The position numbers were made by a program, and so were the translations under genes. The notes under the pieces are model-generated. The model was not told the origin of the DNA. It was given only the letters and a program-made list of their open reading frames with translations, and ran no database searches. From Peromyscus leucopus (Eukaryota > Chordata > Mammalia > Rodentia > Cricetidae), in the NCBI RefSeq assembly GCF_004664715.2, contig NC_051068.1, forward strand, positions 17,604,668 to 17,668,667: DNA of 64,000 nucleotides. Direction: 5' to 3'. How positions within the stretch are numbered: position 1 is the first letter of the stretch; every line of letters starts with the position of its first letter. Positions 1 to 12,294 of the stretch are shown here, one piece after another.

Positions 1-299
1 GAGGCTGCCTGGTACATTTTCTGTGTGTCTCTGGTATGTGTTTACTTTTGTGTTTTCTGTGTTTACTTGTGTTCACTTTCCTTTGGATATCCTTTTGTAA
101 GTAAGCCCAAAATTTGTAAACGCCTGCAAATAGTGCCATAGGCTGGGGAACTGACATCCGTGATTAATTTGGATTCGATTTGGAAGGGGGCAGCACCTCA
201 GTTTTGTCTTCAGGAGCCAGCAGTTCTGGTTGTTTTGTTTGCAGTCCTGTGTGTGCTATAATTCCATTTGTTTTCTTTCTGACTTATGAGACTGACATA

Positions 300-1800
300 A
301 TGGGACAGACTAAGAGTACTCCTACTCCCTAACCTTGATTCCTGACAATTTTCAGGGCTTTAGAAATAGGGCAAAGAGAGAAAGAGTGGAAACTATTAAA
401 AAAGGTAAACTTACCATCTTTTATGAGACCAAATGGCCGACATTTGGAACGGGGTGGCCAATAGAGGGAACCTTTGACTCATACATCATTTGTAGGACAG
501 AAGACTGGAGTTTTGGCAAACCTGAACACCAGACCAAATTCCTAACACAGTCACCTGGGAGGAGGTTGTAGCACATCCTCGCCCTTGGTTAAAACCTGTC
601 ATCTCCACCGGACGGATGAACAAAACTGACCTCGCCTTAAAGGAAGACAAAGGGTGAGAGGACCTTAAGCACTTTTTGCCCCTGTGTTGCAAGGGGGTAC
701 AGAGGATTAACTCTTTTTCCCCTCCCCGTTACCGGCCACCTCTCCCAAGTGGTCAGGTGGCCAGCACAGCCCAGTGGGATGCAAGGAATGCTGGGAGCCC
801 ACCATTTACCAGGGGGTGAGCCCAATGAGAATTACTCCAGGTGCCTCTGTCACTCTCCCCTTGAGAGTGGTAGGCCCATTGGATGGTGAGGGCAATGAAC
901 GGATGCAGTATTGGCCTTTCACCATGACTGATGTTTATAACTGAAAACAAACAAACAAACAAAAAACCAAAACTCAAGTTTTTCAGACAATCTATGGGCT
1001 CTTATTAACCTCCAAAATTCGGTTATAGTTACTCACCAGTCCACTTGGAAAGACTGTCAACAGCTTTTACAGATTCTGTTTACGATATAAGAAAAAAAGA
1101 ATTCTGACAGAAGCCCAGAAATTGGTTCTGGGACCTGATGGAAAACAGACTGTCAACCCTGCCTTAATAGACCCAAGGCTTCCCTCAGGCCCGTCCTAAT
1201 TGGAATTTCAACTTGACACATGTAAGGAGAAGTAAGGAGAGGCTCCGGGTCTACTGCCAGGTTCTAATGAGGGGGCTATGTGTAGCCAAGCATTGGCCCA
1301 CCAATTTGGGCAAAGTCAGTAGTGTACAATGGGAAAGACAGTCTCTATCAGCCTTCTTAGATCAGATAATGGAGGCCATTAGGGCAGACTCCCTTATGGG
1401 TACTGAGGCCCAGGAAAATAGATCAGCCATGGCCATGGCCTTTGTTAATCAGGACACACCTGACATTAGACACAAGTTACAAAAGATAGATGGTCTTGCA
1501 GAAAAGAGTATCCAGGAGCTGTGACCTGTAGCTTAGAAAGTGTACAACAACCAAGAAACCCCAAAAGAGATACAGATGAGGGTCATGGCATCAGAGAAGT
1601 CAAAGCAGACTCAAAATATGGTGAGAATCCTCCTAGCAGCTACTGTATGCAGGAGATCCAGGTGAAAGGAAGGTGCCAATTGAGATGCCTCACCAGAAGC
1701 CAAGAAAATGACCCCCACTGAAGGGAGTATCACAGGGTGCCAAAAGACCAGTGTGCTTTTCAAGGAAGTGGGACACTGGGCTAAAGAATGCCCTTAAAAC
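300..1800 (+). pseudogene. gag: Decayed gamma-type retroviral gag
   Basis: This is a relic of the Gag polyprotein gene of a class I (gammaretrovirus-like) endogenous retrovirus. It opens at 300 with an ATG followed by codons for MGQT, the usual myristoylation-type start, but a stop follows at 330-332. A matrix-like stretch is readable around 400-470 and a capsid C-terminal stretch at 1213-1524. A nucleocapsid zinc knuckle (Cys...Cys...His...Cys spacing, with a one-base shift inside) can be traced at 1752-1794. Multiple stops and frameshifts show it is dead. Protease and reverse transcriptase relics follow in the expected order. Positions 1-299 look like its leader; no LTR or primer site lies inside the window. 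Confidence 0.75.
940..968. repeat. (AAAC)n simple repeat
   Basis: A short run of CAAA/AAAC units lies within the gag relic. It probably arose after the element died. Confidence 0.8.
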
Positions 1801-1878
1801 TCCAAGTGCAAGGATTATGATCCTGGACATGTACTGGTTGCAGAATCAGGTAACTTCAGTGATAAGGGGAGTCTCAGT

Positions 1879-3640
1879 TTGGATCCCCTCCCTGAGCCCA
1901 GGGTAACACTCAGAGTGGATGGTAAACTTACAGATTCCATAGTAGATACTGGAGCTCAACATTCGATCTTAATCAAACCCCAAGGAAACCTTTCTCAGGA
2001 AAAGTCTGCAGTCCAGGGAGCCACAGGTATGAGACAATATTCATGGACTACCTCAATAACAGTGGATCTCAGAATAGGCTGGGTATCCCACTCATTTCTG
2101 GTCATACCTAACTGCCCTTGTCTCTTTTCAAGAAGAGACTTACTAAAGTTGAGGCTCCAATCACTTTCAATAAGAATGGAGTCTCAATTAGAAATCAGAA
2201 GGAACAGACAACTGAAATTCTCACCCTTCAGCTTGAGGACAAATATAGATTACATCAGGATCTGCCACCTGTGCCTCAGGACATGACCACATGGCTAGTC
2301 AATTATCCAGAGGCATTCACAGAGACTGGGGGCAGGGATGGGCTTGGCAAAACATTGAGCCCCAATACTAACTGAGCTGAAGACCGATGCCTTCCCCACC
2401 CAGGTGTGGCAACACCCCATGTCCCAGGAGGTGAAGGAGGGAGGGAATCACACCTCACATCAGGCACTTCATAGAACAGGGAATTCTGGTTCCTTGCCAC
2501 TCAGCAAGGAATACTCCCCTGCACTCCACTAAAAATCCAAACTCAAGTGATTACCAGCCTGTGCAGGATCTTGGGGAGATCAAACTCAGGGTTATGGATG
2601 TCCACCACACTGTCCTGAATCCACTTGAATACACCCTTGAATTCACTTCCTCCCACATGGGCCTGGTAAACAGTATTTGACCTTAAAGATGCTTTCTTCA
2701 GCCTGCCCTTAGTGCAAAGAGCCAGTCCTTGTTGTACGACCCTGGGAAGGGATACAATGGACAGTTGACTTAGACCAGGCTGCTCCAAGGGTTCAAGAAC
2801 TCCCCAACCATCTTTGATGAGGACCTCAAGGAATACTGGAGGGGACATCCACTGGTCACTCTCCTGCAGTATGTGGATGATCCTCTGATAGCAGCTGACA
2901 AGGAAGAAGATTTTAAGGTAAGCACTGACAATTTGCTTACTGCCTTGGGAAGTTTGGGGATCAAGCATCAGCTAAAAAGTCCCAGATCTAAAAAAAAAAA
3001 AAGTTCCAGATCTACCCACCAAAAATGACATATCTGGGATATGTCCTTGAAGGGGGTCAGCATTGGCTCTTTGAAGCCCACAAAGAGACTGTGCTCAAAA
3101 TACCTGCCCCCACCCCCAGGAGGGAGATTAGAGACTTCCTTAGGTCAGCCAGCTTCTGCTGTCTCTGGATCCCCAGTTTTGCTGAACTGGCTAAACCACT
3201 GTATGAAGCAACAAAAATGCCATCCCTTTCAATAGACCGAAGCTGATGAACAGGCTTTCAGTAAGATAAAAAAGGCCCTCCTCTCGGCACCTGCACTTGG
3301 ATTGCCTGATACAACCAAACCTTTCCATCTCTATGTAGATGGCAGAAAAAAACTAGCTAAAGGGTCCTGACTCAAAGGCCTGTGGCCTACCTGTCAAAGA
3401 GACTTGACCTGGTGGCAGCAGGGTGACCCCATGCCTAAGGATCATTGCAGTCCCTGCCCTGTTGGTTGAAGTTAACTTTGAGCCAAGACCTCCTTATCAC
3501 CACCCCTCATGCCAAGAAGGGAGCGCTCAAACAACGGCTCTACTGGGTGAACAGAGGTCAAGTGACTCAGACAGCACAGGCCTCCCCTGCTCTACAGTTC
3601 CACCCCAGGAGACAGACAGGTCCCTAGTATTTTAGTAGAA
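1879..3640 (+). pseudogene. pol: Decayed gamma-type retroviral protease and reverse transcriptase
   Basis: This continues the same retroviral relic. The protease part (about 1879-2190) keeps the aspartic protease signature DTGA at 1945-1956. The reverse transcriptase part follows from about 2240, with the catalytic YVDD motif at 2870-2881 and a thumb/connection-like stretch at 3025-3246 (motif LGYVLEGGQ). Many stops and small indels break the frame, including an A-run near 2990-3002. RNase H and integrase are not recognisable; homology seems to end near 3640, where an unrelated repeat block starts. The order gag, protease, reverse transcriptase and the motif style point to a class I element. 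It cannot make an enzyme. Confidence 0.8.
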
Positions 3641-4310
3641 ATTCTTCCAGTCTCCCAGACAACTTCCTGGCAGGGAGTGTTTTGTGTGAACAATCCGTTA
3701 CACACTCAATGTACAATGCAGCCAACCCTTTGCTTCTTAACTGAAAACTTCTACTTCCAAAAATAGGCCACATTCAAAAAGTGACTGTTGTTACTGTTTA
3801 ATTGTTTTTAAAGCAAAAACAGGCCATGAGTTAGAAAACATGAGGGGCAATGGTAGGGCTTACAGGCAGGAAAGAGACTGTGGACATGATGTAGTTATAA
3901 TCTCAAAGAACTATTTTGAAAAGTAGAAAAAGGCTTTAGGGCCATGTGCTGCAGATTTGTAGGAGAGCACACCAAGGATTACTCACACCTTTTCCCTCAG
4001 GCTGAACATCGTAAACCAGGAAAATAATAGTCCTCTTAGGCAGGGCCACATCATTGTACCCAGATCTTCTATTTTGGTTGATCTCGTGTAACTACAGTAA
4101 TTTGGTTTCATGGTAAGGTTAGTCCTTTATCCAGATTCTTGATTTCCCTGGTCTGTGGATCCCATAAATGACCAGTCAGGACATATACGGAGCATCTGAA
4201 ATTGATTACCTACCACAATGCTAATCTCAACTATTGCCAAAGCAGAACAAGTTTCACCCTCCTTCCTGCCCCTCCCTTTATACACTGTCACTACACCAGC
4301 TTCAAAATTG
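3641..4310. repeat. Duplicated block A, copy 1
   Basis: This stretch is colinear with 36727-37735 over its whole length, once the 338-bp solo LTR in the second copy is removed. Shared landmarks are TTACACACTCAAT near 3697 and 36801, GGCAGGGCCACATCATT near 4040 and 37464, and ATGACCAGTCAGGACAT near 4168 and 37594. It is non-coding. It may be an interspersed repeat or a local duplication; two copies cannot decide this. Confidence 0.65.
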
Positions 4311-4649
4311 TTCAGGGAATTCCATTCTTGCCAGGTCCCTCTTCATTTCTAGATCTGCAACAAAAGCCAGAGAGATTGGAGGACACTCATTCACTGGTCT
4401 ATGTTTCCTTCTCACTGACCAATCAAGACCCAACTGGAAGGAAGTAGAGGACTCTTCTTCCCAGCACTGGGTATCAGAGGAAGGATTAGGTTTTCCAAAC
4501 AAGTCTCACTTACTTAGCATGAGGCAAGCCAAGAGGAAACATAGCTCTAAACAGTATTTAAAAATCAACAGCACTTGAGAGAAAAAGAATGAAACTATTA
4601 ATGACCAAAAAACATTGGGAAACAGAAACAAATGAGGATTAGAGAAGAA

Positions 4650-6298
4650 ATGCATTTATTTTTTCAAATTTGTATTAAGAAATTTTCTATTCATTTTACA
4701 TACCAACCACAGATACCCCCTCCTCCCTCCTGCCAACCCTCAGCCCCCACCAAACTCCCATTCCCACCTCCTCCAAGTCAAGGCTTCCAATGGGGAGTCA
4801 GCAGAGACTGGTATACTCAGTTGAGGCAGGTCCAAAGCCCTCCCTACTGCAAAAGGCTGCCCAAGGTGTCACACCTGAGGCACTGGGCTCCAAAAATCCT
4901 GCTCATGCACCAGGGATGGATACCAATCACCCTGCCTGGAGGCCCACCAAACAGTTCAAGCTAAATAACTGTCTTCCATATCCAGAGGGCCAGGTGTAGT
5001 CCGATGAGGGCTCCTCAGCTATTGGTTACACAGCTCATGTGTGTCCACAAGTTTGGTGGGCATCTCTGCATGGTTTCCCATCATGATCTCAATGTCCCTT
5101 GCTTATAGAACCCCTCCTCTCTCTCATCAATTGGACTCCTGGAGCTCAGCCTGGGACCTGGCCATGGATCTGTGCATCTGATTCCATCAGTAATTGGATA
5201 AAGGCTCTATGATGACAGTTAGGGTATTCACTAATCTACTTACTGGAATAGACCAGTTCAGGCACCCTCTCAACTATTGCTAGTAGTCCAAGGTGAGGTC
5301 ATCCTTGTGGATTCCTGGGAACTTCCCTAGCACTCTATTTCTCCCTATTCCCATGATGTTTTCATTTATCATGGTATCTCTTTCCTTGCTCTCCCACTCT
5401 GTCCCTGTTGCAGTTCAAACCTCCCATTTCATTATATTTTGATTCCCATTCCTTGCCCTCCATTGACCCCCCTTAGCCCCACTTTGCTTAGATAGATCTC
5501 ATCAATTTCTCCATCTCTGGGCTACCTATGTGTCTCTCTTAGGGTCCTCCTTGTTACTTAGCTTCTCTGGAGCTGTGGGTTGTAGTCTGGTTATCCTTTG
5601 CTTCATACATCTAGTATCCACTTATGAGTGAGTACATATCATGTTTATTCTTCTCAGTCTTGGTTGCCTCACACAGGATGATATTTTCTATTTCCATCCA
5701 TTTACCTGCAAACTTCATATCTTTTTTTTTTTTTATTGTGGAGAAGTACTCCATTGTGTATAGATGCCACATATTCCTTATTCATTTTTTTTTTGTTGAG
5801 TGGCATCTAAGTTGTTTCCAGGTTCTGGTTATTATGAATAATGTTAATATGAACATAGCTGAGCATGTGTCCTTGATATGATTGAACATTCCTTGGGTAT
5901 ATGCCCAAGAGTGTATAGCTGGGTCTTGAGGTAGATTGATTCCCAATTTTCTGAGAAACCACCATACTGATTCCCAAAGTGACTGTACAAATTTGCATTC
6001 CCACCAACAGTGGAGGAGTGTTCCCCTTGCTCCACATCTTCTCCAACATAAGCTGTATTCAATATTTTTGATCATAGCCATTCTATCAGGTATAAGATTA
6101 TATCTCAGAGTCATTTTGATCTGCATTTCCCTGATGACTAAGGATATTGAGCAATTCCTTAAAAGTATTTCAGCCATTTGAGATTCTTCTGTTGAGAATT
6201 CTCTGCTTAGCTATGTAGCCCATTTTTATTGTATTGTTTGGTATTTTGATGTCTAGTTTTTTGAAATCTTTATATATGTTGGAGATCAGCCCTCTACA
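4650..6298 (-). mobile_element. LINE-1 3' end (ORF2 C-terminus and 3' UTR)
   Basis: On the minus strand this reads as the C-terminal end of rodent L1 ORF2 followed by the 3' UTR. The translated minus strand of 5782-6177 shows the C-terminal cysteine-rich part of the L1 reverse transcriptase protein (CWWECKFVQSLWESVW and CSAMFILTLFIITRTWKQ). Upstream, 6220-6298 gives GLISNIYKDFKKL. The region 4650-5640 is the typical L1 3' UTR. The frame has stops and the copy is 5' truncated. Confidence 0.85.
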
Positions 6299-6425
6299 AT
6301 TAATAAGTGGGACCTCTTGAAACTAGGAAGCTTTTCAAGGGCAAAGGACACAGTCAATAAGACAAAGCAACAGACTACAGAATGGGAAAAGAACTTCAGC
6401 AGTGCCACATGTGACAAAAGAAAGG
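6299..6425 (+). mobile_element. Inverted 5' segment of the same L1 insertion
   Basis: The sequence reads L1 ORF2 on the plus strand (NKWDLLKLGSFSRAKDTVNK). That part of ORF2 lies directly upstream of the segment found on the minus strand just before it. A 5' inversion abutting the 3' segment is the usual product of twin priming during L1 insertion. Confidence 0.75.
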
Positions 6426-6639
6426 CATTTTTAAAAATGTAATTTAAAAGATAATAACAATAATTGCTTTTAGCATGATAAAAGTAACTTATTTTTAAGG
6501 TAAAACACTTGGCTATATTAGCTATATTGGCTTTAAAAAAAGAATAGAATCTTCCCTAGTTGAGGAAATGCAATTAATAAGAGACTGATCTTGCCCATAT
6601 GCACATGTTGGCTGCTGAGATCTTTAACCTGACACACTA

Positions 6640-8200
6640 GAAGCTAATCTGGTGCCCAATGTGAGACTTTTGTTACTTTTCTCTCCCAGCGCAGGTTCTG
6701 ATGTCTCCCTCTCTTCTCTCCCTCTCTTCACTCATGTACTTGACAGTTCCCCCAAGACAGTGTGTTTCAGTGAGAAGACACCTCAGTGTTGTGTTCTTTT
6801 GATCCCTCTGGCAGGTAAGCATTGGGACCCCCACTTCTTTCCTTCTTTTGTGTTGTCTGTCATGGTTGCCCATCCCATTAGGAAGGCACAGTGTTTTCTT
6901 TCTGTTTTGGTTCACCCAGTGCCTCCACATAAGGACTGACCCACCTCCCCAGGAGGTGGAACCAAGACTCAGCCCTGATCACTCTAACTCATCAGGATAC
7001 ACCTTGTGGGAATAAGACTGTGGCCTAAAAAAACACAGAAGTAGCCCACTAAACACAAGACATAAGGGTCCAATACAAATGTTCACCCTGTTCCCTGTCG
7101 TCTTCTGACTGCTGTTTGCTTGCTGTTTCCCTCTAGAAGATGGGTAAGCTTTTCATCACCCCCACCACTGCCCTGTCGGATATCTCTACAATATCTGATG
7201 ATGAGACACAGGCAGTTTGGGCCCCTAGATACTTGTCAGTTTGGCCCCCTACATCTGTCAAGGAGAACAAAACTGTCAGCTTGGGCCCGCTAAATCTGTC
7301 AAGGAGAATGTAACTGTCAGTTTGGGCACCTAGAAATCTGTCAAGGAGAAGGCAGCTCTCTGTTTGGGCACCTAGAAATCTGTTAAGAAGGAAGCTGTCA
7401 GTTTGGGCCCAAGATATCTGTAAAGGAGAATGCAGCTGTCATTAAGGCATGTGCTGCGTCCCCAGCTGCCTCCCCACCACTGCAGCTGACGACACCTCTG
7501 CTGAAATATTCTTGGGGTGTTCTACTCCAGTACCTGCCTGCCTCAGGAGGTGGCTCCTCTCCCGCAGTGCCAGCTGTCTTATAACCCTCACAGCCTGTGC
7601 CACTGTCAGTCTGCAGGCCCAGAGAAGCCTGCCCAGCAAATATGGGCCAAATGCCAATGCCCAGGCCTGGATTCCCACCCCCATAGCTGATCTCTCCCTA
7701 TTCTGGAAGACAGCCAATGAGTCAGGCCCAGCTTCCCCTACTGTCAGCAGGTCCTTGATCAATGGTCCATGCAGTTACAAACCTATTTTCGTTGGTGCCA
7801 ATTGCTTAAAGCTGTGTTGGAGCCCGCAGTCTTTCTCAGTTGGAGATCAGCCTATGAGGATCACACAGAACCCCAGGTCTGGACAAACATCTTACTTAAC
7901 TTCCCAGTGAACTATGATATGCTCCCAGGGGACAGGGAATATATCCTTCCTGTACACCAGGCACAGATTGGTTTGAATGTCTCAAATATGGCCCTCAAGG
8001 CCTCACAAGGCGCTTGGCCTGGCCTACAAGCTCTGGACATCTTGGACAAAAAACATGCCCCTGTCCCTGGTGAGATGGAGAGATTCTATCTCCCTCCAAT
8101 GGCAGCTGACAGCCCTGTTGCTAACCCATGGGAGAGGGTATACTTGTGTTTTTTCTCAGAGTGTCACTATGGTAACATGGGTCCCAGCAAGAGATGTGTA
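6640..8200 (+). pseudogene. Unclassified gag-like endogenous retrovirus relic
   Basis: A pyrimidine-rich stretch ending in AG lies at about 7115-7136, just before an ATG at 7140 that opens MGKLFITPTTALSD, like a myristoylated Gag start behind a leader. The reading frame then runs into a 41-bp minisatellite. Downstream (about 7450-8150) overlapping frames give Gag-like sequence such as WCQLLKAVLEPAVFLSWRSA and ILLNFPVNYDML, broken by frameshifts. I infer a retroviral gag relic, perhaps betaretrovirus-like, but I do not recognise the family. No protease or polymerase follows. A decayed host exon is a less likely alternative. Confidence 0.4.
7212..7440 (+). repeat. Minisatellite, about 41-bp unit, 5.5 copies
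   Basis: The unit begins CAGTTTGGGC and contains ATCTGT(C/A)AAGGAGAA. One short unit of 25 bp is followed by five units of 39-42 bp, beginning at about 7212, 7237, 7277, 7318, 7360 and 7399. Units differ by several substitutions, so the array is old. It sits just inside the gag-like frame that starts at 7140. Confidence 0.85.
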
Positions 8201-8299
8201 CTTGGCCACAGACCAGCCTGCTTCCACCACTTCCATCACGGTGCAGCATGGTGTGCAGGCAGATGCAGTGCACTGTACAACTGACCCACAGCAAAAGGA

Positions 8300-8470
8300 A
8301 GTGTCCTGAGACACTAGGTGTGGCTTGAGCACATATGAGACCTCAAAACTCACTCCCACAGTGACACTTACCTGCAACATGGCCATACCTACTACAACAA
8401 AGCCACACCTCCTAACAGTGCCACCCCCTTTGAGCTTACGGGGTCCAATTATATTCAGACTACCACAGGT
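8300..8470. repeat. Rodent interspersed repeat fragment
   Basis: The stretch contains CAACAAAGCCACACCTCC and AACAGTGCCACCCCCTTTG, phrases common in old rodent interspersed repeats (L1- or LTR-linked). I cannot name the family with certainty. Confidence 0.45.
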
Positions 8471-8718
8471 ACTAAGTATTAATGTTCACAAGGAAGTATG
8501 ATATGTTCTCCTGTGTGAGGAAACAATGCACCCATACTATTGAGAAACACTAAAAGTATGATTGCTTCTATACCATAATTTCTAAAACCATGAAATTTTC
8601 AGTGGGGTCACCTAAGGCCCCATGATAGATTATATGAAGATTTCAGCTTATATTTAACCCAATGTAGGAATAATGACAAGGTTGCCCCTTGTCCTCCAAT
8701 TGGACATGGAAGAAATGA

Positions 8719-9387
8719 GGCACTTCTTTAATACTGGTTATGATTTTTGAGATGGCGATTTTAATAACTCTGCTTCCAATAACTTGTACAGGGCAAACTG
8801 CTATTTTTCCCATTTTTTCATTTGCCCAAGAAAAAGGCATACCGTTATTAATTACAAGTCATCCTGGTGTATTATTTGTTATTCATGACCAAACATTTGA
8901 GTCAGAAGTGTTATTGTAATGAGCATAGTAAAAACACTATATAAGCAAAAATGAAGAGTAATACTCTGCTCTCCACATCTGGAGATATGCTACCTTGATC
9001 CACATTGTGGCTGGAGAGTCTCCCCCAGGATCTGACCCTCCAATCAGAGATTTCTGTTAGAGACTGGACCTGACTTTCCAGCTAAGATACACTGGACAGC
9101 CCTGGAGAAATAGGCTTAGGACCAAAGTTAGAAATTCAGACTGTGAACCTTGTGTGATGGCCATCAGCATAATAAAATATAACATTTGTTATACTAACTA
9201 TGCACATCTACCTTCTTGTTCATGATGTTTCTCTTTTCCCCACTTCCTCTCCAGCATTTGTTGTCACTTGATTAATGTGTCTTTGCCACAGTTCTTATCA
9301 ATTGACCAAAACCTGATGCTGTTTCTATGGAAACAGGAACATTCTATATCAAAAACCTCCATAATTCTGATCATAGCTAATATAACT
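8719..9387. repeat. Duplicated block B, copy 1 (first part)
   Basis: This block matches 40806-41038, 44906-45226 and 52332 onward. The homology runs on both sides of an embedded LTR-like part (8915-9222). The block resumes at 9940-10110 after an LTR insertion. In the second copy the same sequence is broken at other places by two proviruses and an LTR, so the two copies show each other's pre-insertion state. Confidence 0.75.
8915..9222 (+). mobile_element. LTR of the TGTAATGAGC family, partly deleted
   Basis: It begins TGTAATGAGCATAG and ends CTTCTTGTTCA. It matches the 455-bp LTR at 33782-34236 with internal deletions. A TATA-like ACTATATAAGC lies at about 8937-8947 and AATAAAATATA near the end. 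The flanks are part of block B. Confidence 0.55.
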
Positions 9388-9933
9388 TATGGTGATATTT
9401 CATTTGTGCTGAAATATGATTTTATTTGTATGTTAATGAATAAAGTTGCCTGGGGATCAGAGGTCAAAGCCATTAACCAAAAGTCTGGCAGTGGTAGCAT
9501 ATGCCCTTTATCTGATCACATGGCAGGCAGAGTCTGTGTATTCAAGGACACAGCCAGCATGATGACACACACCTTTAATCCAAGTACCAACCATAGAGAC
9601 TTGGAGGTCTCTATAGACAGGCAGTGACCAGAAAGTCATGTGGTTGGGTTTAGACCTGATGAGAAGGCAGAACAGAAAGTCAATAAAAACACAGACACGC
9701 AGGAAGTAAGTCTCTTCCTCAGGGGAAGGATAGCAGTGGCAGCAAGTGGTAAGAAGGTGGTCTTAGCTCTTGGCTACTGCTCTCTGACCTCTGGGCCTTT
9801 AACTCTGCATTTGGCTCTGTGTTTCTTTTTTAATAAGACTGTTTAGAATTAGATCTACACTCTGATCTCTGGGCTTTTAACTCTGCATTTGGCTCTGTGT
9901 TTCTTATTTAATAAGACCATTTAGTCATCTACA
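9388..9933 (+). mobile_element. Solo LTR with B1-like arms
   Basis: A 546-bp LTR-type insertion in block B. The target duplication ATAACT is exact (9382-9387 and 9934-9939), and the empty site is seen in the block B copy near 52350. It contains B1-like text (CACACACCTTTAATCC) and ends in CTACA. A 65-bp segment is tandemly duplicated near its 3' end (9784-9849 and 9859-9924). Confidence 0.75.
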
Positions 9934-9939
9934 ATAACT

Positions 9940-10110
9940 AGTTTTTTAGATACCAAATAGCAAATGCCTCAATACAACAGTTATAAAATCATCTGCCTCA
10001 TAAAATTTCCAGTTTTACAAGGAGCTCACCTATGAGAATTAGCCAGGTTTGCCCCAGGAACACTCAAATCTCTAGGAACTTCTTATATTTTTGGTTGTGA
10101 GCCATCTGTC
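9940..10110. repeat. Duplicated block B, copy 1 (second part)
   Basis: The stretch with AGCAAATGCCTCAA and CAGTTTTACAAGGAGCTCACC matches 52375-52510 (CAGTTTTACCTAGGAGCTCACC). It continues the block interrupted by the LTR just upstream. Confidence 0.7.
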
Positions 10111-10193
10111 AGACCTGATTGCTAATTTCTAAAGACTCACAAGGCAGTAGAGGCCCCATGGAAAGTGTAAAGCAGATGGGCAGTTGGAGGTAT

Positions 10194-10534
10194 TGTGGGG
10201 CATTTACCCACCAACCCCACAGCTCCCCAGAGTTTTCTTGAGTGTAAGCAGTAGGAAGTATTAAATAGAAAGATTTATTGTGGAGAATATAGTGGAGATA
10301 AACAGAAAATAAAGGATAGCCTCGAGAGGGCCTGGAACCTTTTCCAACAGGCCCCAACTTTCTTTGCCCCAGGGTTTTTATAGAGATGCCAAGGGGTGGA
10401 GCAAAAGACCTCCTCCCCCAGCACAGCCAAGTGCAGACCATCTCAGACACCTGCACTCAGGCCCATGGTCCTAATCATCCTCTATGCGGACCTGTTGGAT
10501 AAAGCCACGAGGAACCCAAGAATGGGCTCCCACA
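10194..10534 (-). mobile_element. Solo LTR, 341 bp, class II (same family as the 26-kb provirus)
   Basis: The minus strand reads as the LTR seen at 26063-26408 and 32552-32896. The plus strand starts TGTGGGGCATTTACCC and ends GGGCTCCCACA. The 6-bp target duplication AGGTAT is exact (10188-10193 and 10535-10540). TATA (CTATAAAAACCC on the minus strand) and the poly(A) signal region are recognisable. A 6-bp duplication fits class II (ERVK-like) integration. Confidence 0.9.
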
Positions 10535-11101
10535 AGGTATCTGGAAGGCACTTGGGCTCAAAGAAGGTTCTAGAGAGTAGCTTACAGGCTAAGGAATCAG
10601 AAGACAACCTGGTGGTGAGAAGGTCCTAAAAAGAAAGGGCAGGTAGACACTGCCTCATTTTCCCTGTATCAGAGGTTCACCTGTATGGCCAAGGTGAGCT
10701 GTTCCTGGGCTGTTCCCAGCATCCCACTACTCTTCACCACTACAGCAGGAGCAGTATGACCTCCACCTCTCTGTGTTTCATCATAGACTTGGTTGACTCC
10801 TTGCTCAGCAGGACTCAGGTCCTGTGGATCTCCAGGGACTAGTTCCAGGGATGAAAGGGATCAGGCAGTGTTATGTTCCTGGAATATCTCCTTCAGGTCT
10901 ACAAATATTCACAGATAGGCAAGACAAGAGCTAAGATAGTGAGCAGGGCCTGTGAACTTGTGCAGCCCCACATTCCTGCCTTGCTGAGCCAATGATACTT
11001 GGAGCAGGTCCTGTGCACATAGAAAACTTCTCTGTTTTATACCTCTGAACAAAATCATAAAGCTTGTTTAAAAGCCAAACTTAAGAAAATACAAAAATAC
11101 T

Positions 11102-11491
11102 TGTAGCTAGAGTTTTCCTGCCTTGCCCACAGTCAGGACAAATCTCTGTCACCCGCCAGTCCCACAGCCGCTCAGACCCAACCAAGTAAACACAGAGACT
11201 TATACTGCAAACAAACTGTATGGCCATGGCAGGCTTCTTGCTAACTGTTCTTACAGCTTAAATTAATCCATTTCCACAAATCTGTACCTTGTCACGTGGC
11301 TGGTGGCTTACCGGCATCTTCACATGCTGCTGGTCATGGCGGCAGCTGGCAGTGTCTCTCTGCCTCAGCCTTCCGCTTCCCAGAATTCTCCTCTCTCCTT
11401 GTCCCATCTACTTCCTGCCTGGCCACTGGCCAATCAGTGTTTCATTTATTGACCAATCAGAGCAATTTGACATACAGACCATCCCACAGCA
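11102..11491 (-). mobile_element. Solo LTR, 390 bp, class II type
   Basis: It begins TGTAGCTAGAG and ends CCCACAGCA. The flanking 6-bp duplication AATACT is exact (11096-11101 and 11492-11497). Related copies are at 54057-54459 and, split by a provirus, at 45227-52325. On the minus strand a CAGTATAAGTC TATA-like box suggests that orientation. Confidence 0.8.
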
Positions 11492-12294
11492 AATACTAGC
11501 TGCTTTCAGAACCAAACCTTCCAAAGTACTAGGGAAGAGGATCAAATTTTTTGAAAAGAATACTGCTAAAAGATTAACTAATTATGAGGGTTTATTTACT
11601 TATTTCCTTTTTGTTCCTTACTTACTTTATTTTCAGATATTGTCTCATTACATTGCACAGGCTGGGTCTTACCTCACAGTCCTTGTCTTTGTTGGCCTTT
11701 CCTCAACATGACATAAGCTAGGATTATTTGGGAAGAACTTAAATTATAGGGCATTTTCTTGATTAATGATTTTTGAGGGAGGGCCCAGCTCACAGTAGAG
11801 CAGTACTATTCCTGAGCAGGTGGTATATTCAGTGTATAACTCAATAGAATATTGTGAAATAGACAGCCACTTAGTTTACTGTGTTTCATATGAAAATCAG
11901 ATGTGACTAAAGAGACATTGATTGACTTATCTGCCAAGGGTTTGCAACATAAATCAGTTACAGAACGAGGAGAGGTTCTATCCTTTCAAAGGGGTTTACT
12001 TTCAAAAGTCAATATATTGTAAAAATGTGCAAGAGCTGAAGTATTAGCATTCTCATTTTTTTTCTAATTCAAAGTCACTCTCATTAAAATTAGTCACTTC
12101 AGAAATGAACCCAACAAAATCAACCACTGATTAAATTAAATAGTGATTTTCAAGAATGAAAAGTATAGAGTACAATGTGTCAGCATTTGGGGGAATGGTC
12201 AAAGTACAGTAACAATCTCTGATTCCCAGAGGCCTATAGTGTAGTACATCACCCACATATGTAAATCACAAATGGCTATTACAGCTCTATAATA

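Noticed and set aside
6652..6939. A secreted-like 95-codon protein
   Set aside because: It is pyrimidine-rich leader-type sequence with no homology that I recognise, and the opposite strand is equally open.
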